A DNA stretch of 64,000 nucleotides, from contig CP136064.1 of NCBI GenBank assembly GCA_032622095.1, positions 3,778,280 to 3,842,279 of the forward strand, written 5' to 3'. Position 1 is the first letter of the stretch. Every line of letters starts with the position of its first letter. Made by a program: the position numbers and the translations under genes. The DNA is from Siphonodentalium dalli (taxonomy: Eukaryota > Mollusca > Scaphopoda > Gadilida > Siphonodentaliidae). Positions 34,250 to 44,232 of the stretch are shown here, piece by piece. The notes below the pieces were generated by a model. The model saw only the letters and a list, made by a program, of their open reading frames with translations. It did not search any database and was not told the origin of the DNA.

Positions 34250-35480
34250 GATCAAATTTGACACAAAAATCAATTAGCTCACTAACAGTTCGCGCAATAT
34301 CTCATATTTTGAGAAAAAGTTTGAAATTTTAGACAACAATATTGCTAGTGAAGGTGAATATTTCATCCTGGAACTCATGAAATATGATAAAAATAGATGT
34401 AAAGACACTTCACGAGCCCTCATATCTTTGAGTTATGAACATAAAGTCATCTCATAGTGCCATTGTACCCCATAATTTGGGCAGGAGAAATATGTATTTC
34501 ATATTTGACCCTTCATCTATGGTAAAAAATGAATTAAGGGACATGGGAGTGGTGTCCTAGACATTAACCTAGAGCATAACTTGACTCAATTTTGCAATTT
34601 TAGGCAACATTCTTGCCAGGGAAAGTGTATATTTCATGTTGGAACTCATCAAATGTGATAAACATGCATCAAAAGACACTTACTGAGCTCTGATGACTTT
34701 GAGTTATGACAACAACGGCATCTCATACTAGATTGTTAGCCATAATTTGGTCAGGAAAAGTGTAAATTTCATATTTTATCCTACATGTGTTTTAACAATC
34801 AATGTAATTACACCCCATCGGTCGCCTAGACACAGCGTAAATGTTCTCAAGTTTTCAACTGTAGGCCACAATGTCGGCAGTGAAGGTAAACATTTCATGT
34901 TGGAACCCATGAAATGTGATAAAATGGATAAAAAGACACTTCATGAGTACTTATGACTGAGTTATGAACATAAAGGGAGCTCATAGTGTATTGTAGGTCA
35001 TAATTTGGTCAGGAAAATTGTAAATTTCATGTCTTAAGCTCCATGTGTTTTAAAAATATATTTAATTACAGCCAGGGGGTCCCTAGAGATCAATCCACAG
35101 TCCATATGTAGTCCATATGCAATTTTAGGGAACAGTATTGCTAGTGAAGGTGAACATTCCATGCTGGAACTCATGAAATATGATAAAAATAGATGAAAAG
35201 ACACTTTCTGAGGCCTTGGTCAGGAGAAATGTGTATTGTATTTTGACCCTTGATGCGTGGTAGCAATCAATGAAATTACACCCCATGGTATCCTCAGATA
35301 TGAAGCAACATCATAAATGCACTCAGTTTTGGCAATTTAGAAAACATTGTTGATAGGGAAGTTGTACATGTCATGTTGGAACTGGTGAAATGTGATAATA
35401 ATTGATCAAAAGACACTCGATGAGCCCTGATGGGTTTCAATTATGGTCATAAAGGCATCTGATAGTGTCATTATACAACG
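34250..35480 (+). repeat. ~265-bp satellite, ~4.5 copies, replacing the 3' end of the polymerase gene
   Basis: The landmark AAAAGACACTT with TGAGTTATGAACATAAAG-like sequence recurs at about 34404, 34672, 34931, 35198 and 35408, with intervening GGTCAGGAAAA and CATTTCATGTTGGAACTCAT. It begins immediately downstream (in the gene's sense) of the last recognisable polymerase exon. No palm-motif exon was found within or beyond it. Confidence 0.85.
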
Positions 35481-35626
35481 GGGAAATTTGTGAAGCGCTA
35501 ACAAAGCGTAGCTGAAAACAAAAAATAAAAATGTTTTTTTTTCATCCCGTACTCAATGATACCCCCGACCAAAAAAGGGAGGGGAGGGGGGGCGGCGGCG
35601 CTTTTCGTTTAAAAAAATATACTTAC

Positions 35627-38600
35627 GAATTGACGTATTCCGAGAAGAGTCCACCTTTCTTAGTAGCCTGATTGTATTGCGTGGTATCTGTCCAGTGATA
35701 TACTTCGTATATTTTCGTCACCACGTAACCCTTCTCTATGGCCTTCATTATCTCCGGCGTCGTCCACGTCCCTGTTATAGATCTCGCATCGGTTCCGTGA
35801 TCGCACGTCGTTTGTCTTTGATCTTCCGCGCATGATCGACACAAAGGAAAGGTGAGTTTTCCGTGAGATCTCAATGGCAATACGGGGTGGTACAATTTCC
35901 TCGGAGGAGAAACCTTCACCTTAGCCAGCCCGAAATATGCGCTGATATCTTTAAAGTCCTTAGTTATTATTTCAGGATGCCCTACTGGCATTTTGCCCGA
36001 TTTATTTATATAAGGATACAGGGACGTGAAATCGACGTATTTGATGCTCTCACGTGGGCCCGCGTCTTTGTATAATTTGCAGGCATTCGTCCTACCTAAA
36101 AAGATAAAAGATTTTTTTTTAGAAATAAATTTTATTTATTTTTATTTTATAAACTTCATTTTTTTTTTTTTTAAATATGGAAACTTACCTCCGAAGAAAG
36201 CATCTCGTGGCATAAGTCGAGGTTGTACATCCAGCTGCGACAAGAAGTCCCGCAGTATTTCATTTTTTTTTTTCTGCTCAGTGAATGTATGCTCCCAAAT
36301 GCATACATATTTGTAACCCGCCTTCTTCAAAAATTCACGCTTTTTGATGGTCAGTGTGTACAGTTGATTCAGTGTCTGTTTAGTCAGCGGGTGTTTGGAG
36401 ATGTGTCTGTTTCGTGGGTAACACGTCAAACAAGCGTGATGAAAACAACCTAAAGAAGAAAAAATACCGTTTATTGTATATGATCAATTAGGGGAGGATG
36501 GGACAACTGTTTTAAAATGATTATATGTTGTACTGGAGATGTGTCTCTGTTTCGTGGGTAACGTGTCAAACGAGCGTGATAAAAACGACCTAAAGAATAA
36601 AAATACCATTTATTGTATATGAACAATTAAGGGGGGATGGGATAAATGTTTTAAGATGATTATACGTCGTACTCACCGTGAAATTCGTAGCAGGTGTTGG
36701 TCTCCTGACAATATCCATCCACCTTGTACTTTGAATTTGGTACCTTGAATTCACCGCGGTTCAAAGCGTGTTGTATGTCTCTATTTTTATTGTGGGCCAA
36801 CCAGGACAACCATTGGATGGAGACGTTCGAATATTGGTCCTTGTCACCGTAAAACCCGTTAGGAACTTTGCCTATAGGCGTACTAATGAATTTTTCATCA
36901 GTAATTTCAATTCCAGACTCCTCGGCCGTATCCCGTTCTACCCAATCATCACCGAGCAATACTCGCTCTTTATCATTCAATTTCTTCAGCAAACTGGTTT
37001 CTGATTGATCAGAGTTAGTGAGAGTTATAGAATAAGTTTCTTCCAAGAACAATATTTTATAGGCCTTCATGCACGCAGAAGATATCGTTATCGACATGAA
37101 AGGATCTACCTTATTCTCGGTAACTTTCAAAAACAATGACCGAAACTTCAAACAAGCCTGACGCAAGATATCAACGTCAGAAATGCAGTAAGCCAATAAT
37201 TCTTTCTCTAAATTGAAGATTTCACCGGCTTTAGTTTCGTGCCAACGTAGAAACGCCTCCCTGTCTGTCGTCGACATGGTGTCAGCTCCGTAATACGTTG
37301 AATCGGGATACGGCCCCTCATACAGTCGGTTCTCCTTCCTATTGAAGAAATGAGGGAAATATCCTGAAATAAAATGTTTAAATTTAATATTTAAAAACAA
37401 ATGGAAACGATATATATATATTATTGAAGAAATGGGGGGAAATATCCTGAAATAAAAATTTAAAGAATGTGTCAATTTAATATTTTAAAAACAAATATAA
37501 AAAAGAAATGCGTATACCTTTTTTTAGTTCCTTCAAATCGAAAGCCTTCGGGAGAGCAGCCAATCGCATCGTCAGAAAATTTAGTGAATCTATTATTCGA
37601 ATCCCATGGTGACCTAGCATGTACATGACCTTCGATCCAGAATAAATAATTTTGCTAGGCCTCATCCCCTGGAAAACCATGTATTCCAGCAACAATATAG
37701 CGTCGTAAGCCTTGTTGTTATGAGCCAATACCGTGGCGTTTTTATGGTGTTTAGTAAACAGCCAGGTTCCGAAGTTCAGTAGAGTGTCCGAACCAGACGC
37801 TATGTACTGTCTTCTCCCGCACGTGTCGCTACACGGTGTCTTTTTGTAATCGCCTTCTTTATCCAGGCTACCGCAATGATCGCATCGAGTACCGCAAACG
37901 TCGCAAGTCGAATCTGAGTTCACCGGCGAGTCCAAACAAGAGTCGCAGGCTGTTTGGGCCACCACCAAATTGGGCTGATGTCGATTTAATCCGCACGCCG
38001 GTCGTTTACAGTTTAAGCACCTAAAAAATGAAACAAATTTGTTTAGATTACTGCGGGTTGGTGAGACGCGGGTACAACAATTAATTTTTCGTTCAGCATA
38101 AAATAAATTACTTACCGGCGACATTGACTGCATCTTTCCGCTTCACTGCACGTAGAGCAAGGGAGTCCCATTTTGTATCCACCGTCACATAGGTACACCT
38201 CATCTTGTGAACATTCAAAGTCGTAGAATATGAACTTGTTGACATCTTTCACTTTCTGTTTCGGAGGTCTCAAATAACAGAGGTGACCCGGAAGTACCCA
38301 TTCCTTACAAGATGAACAAGACCATTCGCCGCAAATGTGGGGTATTTCTGCCAGATCCCTCTTCGCACGATTCATTACGCTTCCACACTCTTTACACTTC
38401 AAATATTTACAGCAATTGGATAGTTTATTATCAGGTGCCTCTTTGTGTCTTTGGTAACAGTTCAAAGATCTACAGTCCATATTACAATCGTGGCACGTTA
38501 ATAACTTGCCCATTAATAAAGGGTCAATCAAACACCCCTCTGTTTTGCATACTATGCAATATGACGTGCAGTTATGTTCATCTTTCTGGTCGAAAGGCTT

Positions 38601-39782
38601 TAAACAATTTTCACAAAAGTAAGATAGGCCGTAGAATCCTGAAACGCTGACTATCGGTGTGTAGTGGTCCTGATTATGATACAGATATATATTTCTGTCA
38701 TAGGTGTTGCTGACTCTGGATACTTTTTTTCCAATTTCGCCGCATATGATTATAATATTCACCTTGAATAATGATTCATACTTTGGTAGGTCGGCGTATG
38801 ATCCCGGTCGGTCGGCGGAAATACATAAATCTTTAAGCAGAGTGTTTGCTAACACTTTTTGGTCATTTCGTCCTTTATCCCGTAGGTGCTTATAATAGGC
38901 TTTCGTCACTTTACCGTGTTTTAGAAAAATTTCGAGCAGTGATAATCCGGGATAAGACGATTTAAGATCTTCGGAAACTGTACTAATCTTGGCCATCGCG
39001 ACGCCTATAGCTCTAGGCAAACAGGAGTTGTCAGTATTGTGGATGAAGACTGTTGATTTTTTGTCCAGAAGTGATTTGTCACCGTCGATAGGAACTCCAC
39101 CGCCTGAGCCACTGGGTTGCCTCAGTGATCCTACTGTTATTCGAAATGATCGGTCCAAGTCAATATGTTCGTGCGATGTCAGCACATTAGCTATTTTGTC
39201 GATAATCAACTGAGAATTCAGGTCCGACCATGCCGTTAACGGTACTATGATGGGTTTATCCAACTGATCGGTATGAAGGATAACTCTTCCCAGATCATTG
39301 TCTGCCAAATCACCTCTCGTCGTTCTTAGTATATGATCGAACATGTTGGTAAGGCGTTCCGTCAAGTCTGACAACAGTTCACCGCGCCATTGATGGTCAA
39401 ATTTCACGTCGTATATACTTTCCACAGCCGATGACCTCATGAATGATTTTATTTCACGAAGATTGATCGTGTAGGACTGATTAGCCGTCTGCCGAGTTTG
39501 CTCATCGTGACTAGTGTCGAGAGTAACTTCCTGCGGTTCATTCCGTCCCGTTAAATCTAGAGCGGATGACTGTTGAGCGGCTCGGGATGAGTCCTGTGGT
39601 TGAGACGGTGCGGGGTTTGGCCCGTCATTATCGGGCGACTGCTGTCTACCCTCCATATATATCAATCTGTCATATATATTTCTGTCTGTGTCGGACATTG
39701 AGTCCACTCTCCCGGTGATGCCTCTTAGAAAGTCATCACTACTAAATCCCTCGGCGTGCAATTCATCGATTAACCGCTCCAT
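35627..39782 (-). CDS. Protein-primed-type family B DNA polymerase, five exons, C-terminally truncated
   Basis: Minus-strand exons are 39782-38116, 38020-37518, 37363-36677, 36449-36189 and 36095-35627, all GT-AG with matching phases, about 1195 codons. Residues 1-110 are hydrophilic. A conserved N-terminal region (HNTDNSCLPRAI, ~247-259) precedes Cys/His zinc-ribbon segments (389-502, ending CGEWSCSSCKEW). The 3'-5' exonuclease follows: Exo I FYDFE (~519), a Cys-rich insert, Exo II HNNKAYD (~655), and Exo III YCISDVD (~782). Next comes the family's nuclease-like stretch YEFHG-CFHHACLTCYP with YVCIWEHTF (~950-1030), then FGGRTNA and polymerase motif A DFTSLYP (~1065). The sequence stops at a donor after GLFSEYVNS. 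Motifs B (KxxxNSxYG) and C (YxDTD) are absent, so polymerisation should be impossible as seen. In intact relatives this enzyme replicates the element from a protein primer. TATA box at 39835-39828. Confidence 0.9.
36395..36650. repeat. ~137-bp tandem duplication of a polymerase exon edge and intron
   Basis: 36395-36535 and 36536-36670 are near copies. Both contain the exon-4 acceptor and its first codons (GTGGGTAACRYGTCAAAC, RAGCGTGAT). The upstream copy (higher coordinates) is out of use in the spliced model. Confidence 0.88.
37335..37500. repeat. ~80-bp duplication of the third polymerase exon's acceptor
   Basis: GAAGAAATGAGGGAAATATC plus CTGAAATAAAA at 37343 recurs as GAAGAAATGGGGGGAAATAT at 37425, again copying an acceptor and exon start. 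Confidence 0.85.
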
Positions 39783-39827
39783 CTGAAAAAAGCAAACACT
39801 TTAATGAGCTAGAGGTTCCATATAACA

Positions 39828-39835
39828 TATTTATA
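39828..39835 (-). promoter_or_regulatory. TATA box of the polymerase gene
   Basis: TATAAATA lies 46 bases upstream of the ATG at 39782. The intervening leader ends TTTTTTCAG immediately before the ATG, which also resembles an acceptor, so an upstream non-coding exon cannot be excluded. Confidence 0.55.
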
Positions 39836-39854
39836 GCAACTCGAAATCACTGTG

Positions 39855-40300
39855 CTTAATGATTGGTTGCTATTTATAGCGCATGAGTCGTCCATTTATT
39901 TAAAACACGTGACGTGTAAGAGCTATATATATAGACATTACGAAATTTCATTGACCTATGATCATTATAGCATCAACTCGCTTAATGATTGGTTGCTATT
40001 TATAGCGCATGAGTCATCCATTTATTTGAAACCCGTGACGCGTAAGAGCTATATTTAGACATTACGAAATTTCATCGTCCTATGATCAAAAAAAGGGGCG
40101 GGCACTAATTATTAATGGCTCCGCCGTAGGCGCTACTCGATTGGTTTCTATTTATAGCGCATGAGTCATACATTTATTTGAAACCCGTGATGTGTACGAG
40201 CTATATTTAGACATTACGAAATTTCATCGTCCTATGATCAAAAAAGGGGCGGGCACTAATTATTAATGGCTCCGCCGTAGGCGCTACTCGATTGGTCTAT
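39855..40300. promoter_or_regulatory. Divergent promoter array, three to four ~126-152-bp repeats
   Basis: Repeats begin GATTGG (inverted CCAAT) at 39861, 39987, 40139 and 40290. Each full unit has GCTATTTATAGCGCATGAGTC (AP-1-like TGAGTCA in two), an ACCCGTGACGYGTAAGAGC segment, and ACATTACGAAATTTCATCGT. Two have GGGGCGGGCACTAATTATTA (GC box) and CTCCGCCGTAGGCGC. The array lies between the divergent polymerase and PC4-like genes, so it may drive both. A role as replication origin is also possible. Both are inference. Confidence 0.7.
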
Positions 40301-40325
40301 TTCACTTTTTCAACGTCACCCATCA

Positions 40326-40333
40326 TATAAAAA
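40326..40333 (+). promoter_or_regulatory. TATA box of the PC4-like gene
   Basis: TATAAAAA is 57 bases before the ATG at 40390. An initiator-like CTCATTCG lies about 30 bases downstream of it. Confidence 0.65.
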
Positions 40334-40389
40334 GACGGTGATTCGATGTACTAACTCATTCGCAGCTAAATTTTCATTAAGAAAGGATC

Positions 40390-40902
40390 ATGGATTCTAA
40401 AATTCTCGTCAAAAATTTAGGGAGGGACCGATTTCTCACAGTCGGTGAATATGAGGACCGGAAATACGTTGACTTACGAATATGGAAAGAAGGCAAAATC
40501 CCTACGACATTCGGGGCTCGTATGAGCTTACAGAGATGGCAATGTCTGACTGAAAATATAAAGTCCATCGGTGAACATTTAGTATCCAGGAGTCCTATGG
40601 ATAAAGTGCATCTGGGACACAATCTACATGCGGTTTTAGACCATAATAATGGTGTAGTACACTTACGCCAGTATTTCACCCCGAAGGACTCTGAACATTT
40701 GCACCCCACGAAGAAAGGCTGTACGATTAACCAACAGGAATTTGATGTATTGTTTCAACACATTGACGCCGTTAATCATGTTTTACCTGAATTAGAGAAT
40801 GTGAAAGCTTGTTATTTAACGCACGATGGACAGATGGAAGCGTTAGCGTGTACAGAATGCAATCCTGGAGGTTATGGATTTTACACTCAACGTGATTATT
40901 GA
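40390..40902 (+). CDS. Tandem PC4-like single-stranded DNA-binding protein
   Basis: A single-exon 170-codon gene with its own TATA box and AATAAA at 40939-40944. The first PC4-like unit spans about residues 9-62 (FLTVGEYEDRKYVDLRIW then MSLQRWQCLTENI). The second spans 75-136 (VVHLRQYFTPKDSEHLHPTK then KGCTINQQEFDVLFQHI). Both follow the β-strand/VDLR/β/KxG-SL-x-W/helix order of the PC4/Sub1 fold. The second keeps the PTKKG turn best; the first keeps the Trp. The C-terminal 35 residues include CTECNPGGYGF. PC4-fold proteins bind single-stranded DNA and act in transcription and replication. Beside a protein-primed-type polymerase, a role coating displaced strands is likely (inference). Two domains in one chain would mimic the dimer that ordinary PC4 forms. 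The intact frame contrasts with the truncated polymerase. Confidence 0.75.
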   Translation: MDSKILVKNLGRDRFLTVGEYEDRKYVDLRIWKEGKIPTTFGARMSLQRWQCLTENIKSIGEHLVSRSPMDKVHLGHNLHAVLDHNNGVVHLRQYFTPKDSEHLHPTKKGCTINQQEFDVLFQHIDAVNHVLPELENVKACYLTHDGQMEALACTECNPGGYGFYTQRDY

Positions 40903-41432
40903 ACTTTGACCGTGTGAGGAATACTTATTTTCATCGTAAATAAAATATTAACTTATACCATGTTATTCTCAATTATTTCGGACATATACCCGCGTTGGGG
41001 GGAGGGTGTGTGTGTGTGCGACGATTATTCATGTTTTTTTTTTGGTGAATTATCGAAAGATCTCTATTTTTATTTATTTTATTGACGGCGACGTCGAACC
41101 TTCCTACATGGTGAAAACCGCGTCAAGATCCGACTTCTAGAACTCTAGATAAGGCATATTATGTCCATTGCACGTGCGGCTTTAATGACGTCATAGATAT
41201 TTCAAAATAGACTATCTCCGAGGCGGAGAGAGGTACGGACGAGCCGTTTTCAGATTATTTTTCAGACAGAAGGGGACTATCGTTTGTGGTCGGTTAAGAT
41301 GAGATATTAAGTTTTTTTTAATTTATTTTGCCAATTAGCGGGATCCCTCTATTTTACCCCCAATGGAAATAATGTATATACTCGTGAACACTCTGCCTCA
41401 TTTTAAAGATTACCCCGAAGAACTGTTGTAAA

Positions 41433-41892
41433 CAATTTAGTTCATTTCAGAGCTGAACGAGTACCGTAGGCCATCACTATCATTTACACGATACATCGCC
41501 GAAAAAGATTACAAATTCTCCAAATTGTGAATTTATTGGTCGGAAACGTGGGCGACGGAGGAATTTTGCTGACAAATATTCAAAACCGTGTTATATCTGT
41601 CAAGTTTAAAAGTAGACAACTATGTGCGCACACAACTAATGTGTTATTTAATTAAGCATGGCGGTTATTTAACCTTTTATCGGACAGGCCGGCAGTATGC
41701 TAATAAGCCAATTATACTACAAACTATACTCGCTGTTAATACACCGCTGCGCACGTGTCGCGGAATGAAAATGACTGCGAGTGTATCGGCTAATTCCAAT
41801 GAACGGAAATGGGCATAACGTTGAAACATCTGGTGTAATTATACTGTAACGTGAATTTCGGTCAAGCATAGTGGCGATGATATTAGTTACTG
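41433..41892. repeat. Right TIR, inner segment
   Basis: 41522-41892 is the inverted, indel-rich partner of 31720-32113 (shared TTGGTCGGAAACGTGG, AACCTTTTATCGGACAGGC, GTAATTATACTGTAACGTGA). 41433-41521 is the same sequence as 32114-32204 but in direct orientation, that is, flipped relative to the TIR. Confidence 0.85.
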
Positions 41893-42425
41893 CACTGCCA
41901 AAAATATTTTCTCAATTCAGGAAAAAAAAAATCTTGAAATGAGATATTATCTTGGGAGAATAGCTAGAAAAATAAGAAAAACATATTTTCTAGGTCAAGA
42001 AATGAAAGGGTGGGATAATTTCTTGTCTGAGAAAATTTCTTTAAGAAAACACAGTAATCTTAGTAAGAAAATCCTAGTAAAAAAATCTTAGTATAGATTT
42101 TTTTTCTTAATGTAGGAAAGATTGTTTTTCTCACATAAGTTTATTTTTCTTGAAATAAGATAAGTTTAAGATACTGCGATTATCTTGGGAGAATAGCTAG
42201 AAATTTAAGAAAGCTATACAATTAATCTAGAACAAGAAATTATATTTTCTATAGTAAGAAATATCGTCAAGATATTTTTTCTTAAGTGATGCCAATTTTT
42301 TCTAGAATGAGATTTTCTCAAGCAGGAAAATAAATCTAAGTGAGGAAAACAAGTTTTCTTAACTAGGAATATTTTCCCCAATTAGGAAAGATATATTAGA
42401 AAACAATTCTTAATTAAGAAAAACA
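41893..42425. repeat. Left subterminal array of TTTCTT/AAGAAA motifs
   Basis: About 530 bp of degenerate units such as TTTCTTGAAATAAGATA, AAGAAAAC and CTTGGGAGAATAGCTAGAAA (twice). It mirrors 53825-54132. The alternating GAA/TTC pattern formally resembles heat-shock elements. Confidence 0.7.
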
Positions 42426-42545
42426 TTTAATTTTAAATTAATATATAATTTCAATTGTGTTTTAAAATATACAATTGACATTTATTCTGAATATAAAAAC
42501 TTGTAAATATCATTGTTAAATGTATAATAGAGACAATAAGGGGGC

Positions 42546-43046
42546 TTAAAGGCACGGGAGGCCTTAGTTGTCGAAAATATTCATATTTGTTTCAATCACC
42601 GTAAACAGAAAAACATTAAAACGCATACAGTTTTGTTCATATAAACATGACCATCGCGTAAACAGCATGCTATCATAAAGACCTACTATATTTTACCTAA
42701 GCAGGAGCCTGATTGTGTTACAGAAGGCAGCACAGTGTTACTGGCTAATCACACACAAATGATATAAATGCTCTTTATTCGTTCCATATCAAAATTCAGC
42801 AACAATGAACGCTCTTTATGTTTACCATCATAATATAAACAAACACCAGGAAAGTACCTTTTTATGCTTTTGTTTACATAAGAATGGTCAAACATATGAC
42901 AATAACATACTGTTTATGCGATATTTCTTATTTGTATACGGACAAAGTCTGTCTGCATTTTAATATTCTTTCTGTTTGTGGCGGTTTTTGACCGGTGGAA
43001 ATATTTTCACAGCATACCCACCGCCAAGGCCTCCCGTACCTTTAAA
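42546..43046. mobile_element. TTAA-flanked ~500-bp MITE
   Basis: TTAAAGGCACGGGAGGCCTTAG at 42546 (shown to 20 bases as TTAAAGGCACGGGAGGCCTT) and its complement ending 43046 with TTAA. A relative with AGGCACGGATGGCCTTCG ends lies at 57613 and, inverted, at 44210-44232. Confidence 0.7.
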
Positions 43047-43714
43047 CTTTAAATATACAGTCAACAATTTCTCGTTACAGTTATGGGTTTCTAAAATTGC
43101 AAGTGGCCAAACAAGATACTGTGTACATTCGCGAAATGAAACTATACAAAGTACCTGTATCTTGTTCTGCCTCTTAAAATTGTATAAACCTATATACGCA
43201 ACAAAAAATATATTGATTGCTAATATTACATCCCGACACATGATTTTCAATATATTTATAGAAAGAGTTACCTCAAATCTGTCGGTTGCAAAAATAATAT
43301 ATAACAATTTCTGTTATTTGAGTATCCAGTTCAAACGATAGGATAAAAAATCATCACACATGACAAAACAAGCACTGTATGTGCCTTAATAAACATCGTA
43401 ACCCTGTATTTTTAAATGCACATATTCTAGGACGGGTGATGTGTAATAAACACAGAAAGACACTTGTATTAATGGATTTGTTGATACAGCACTTGTGCCA
43501 TTGAGGAAAGATAGAACTCTAGGGTGTGCTGTTCATTCCGTCATTGTGCGCTAGCACTCGTGTCATATCAACAAACCCATAAACAAAATTGTGTAATTCT
43601 AAGTATATACAGCATGGTTTCAATAGCTGTTTCATGAATCATGCAGATTGCAGGTTTACTGTTCAGGTACTAGCCCAAGTCTTTTCGGTATGCAACAGCT
43701 TGAGATATCGAATA

Positions 43715-43929
43715 CAGTAATGCCCAGAGTATAATCGACTCCTTAAACACAGTAGAATTATGGGTAACTTTTCAGGATTTAGTCGGAAATATGGCTTGTT
43801 GCCATTCATCAGAAAGCTCTCTGAGAGCTTTCCGATGAATGGCAACAAGCCATATTTCCAACTAAATCCTGAAAAGTTACCCATAATTCTGCTGTGGTTA
43901 AGGAGTTGATTACTTAGAGCATTACTGCA
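43715..43929. repeat. 215-bp palindrome (hairpin MITE)
   Basis: Arms of ~100 bp start CAGTAATGCCCAGAGTATAA and meet at GAAAGCTCTCTGAGAGCTTTC around 43822. A half-copy occurs at 46950-47035 (CAGTAATGCCCAAAGTAAGT). Confidence 0.92.
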
Positions 43930-43982
43930 GTTGAAACTGTTTTGGATCGAGTCCTGTCCGGCTACTCTTCTATAACCTCTCA

Positions 43983-44232
43983 AGATTTTGAAGTGTTGAA
44001 TGGGTCACCATGAATCGCTCAATTAAACAATCGCAACGGTGTTGAGTGTTTTGCTTATCGCTCACTATTTACTGCTGTATATAAACAAACGATTGACTCA
44101 CACAAAGTGTGTTTTGTGGATAATAACGCATTCATATGAACATTATCCTATACTATTAGTATATTCTTGGGAAACTTTTTGTAAATGTTATTTATAAATT
44201 ATAACCTATAACGAAGGCCATCCATTCCTTTA
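43983..44232. repeat. Dispersed repeat, inverted copy at 57612-57870
   Basis: GTGTTGAATGGGTCACC (43993), TGTTTTGCTTATCGCTCAC (44048), ACAAAGTGTGTTTTGTGGA and ATAACCTATAACGAAGGCCA are all found inverted in 57612-57870. One copy is inside the 12-kb insertion; the other is outside the large element. Confidence 0.8.
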
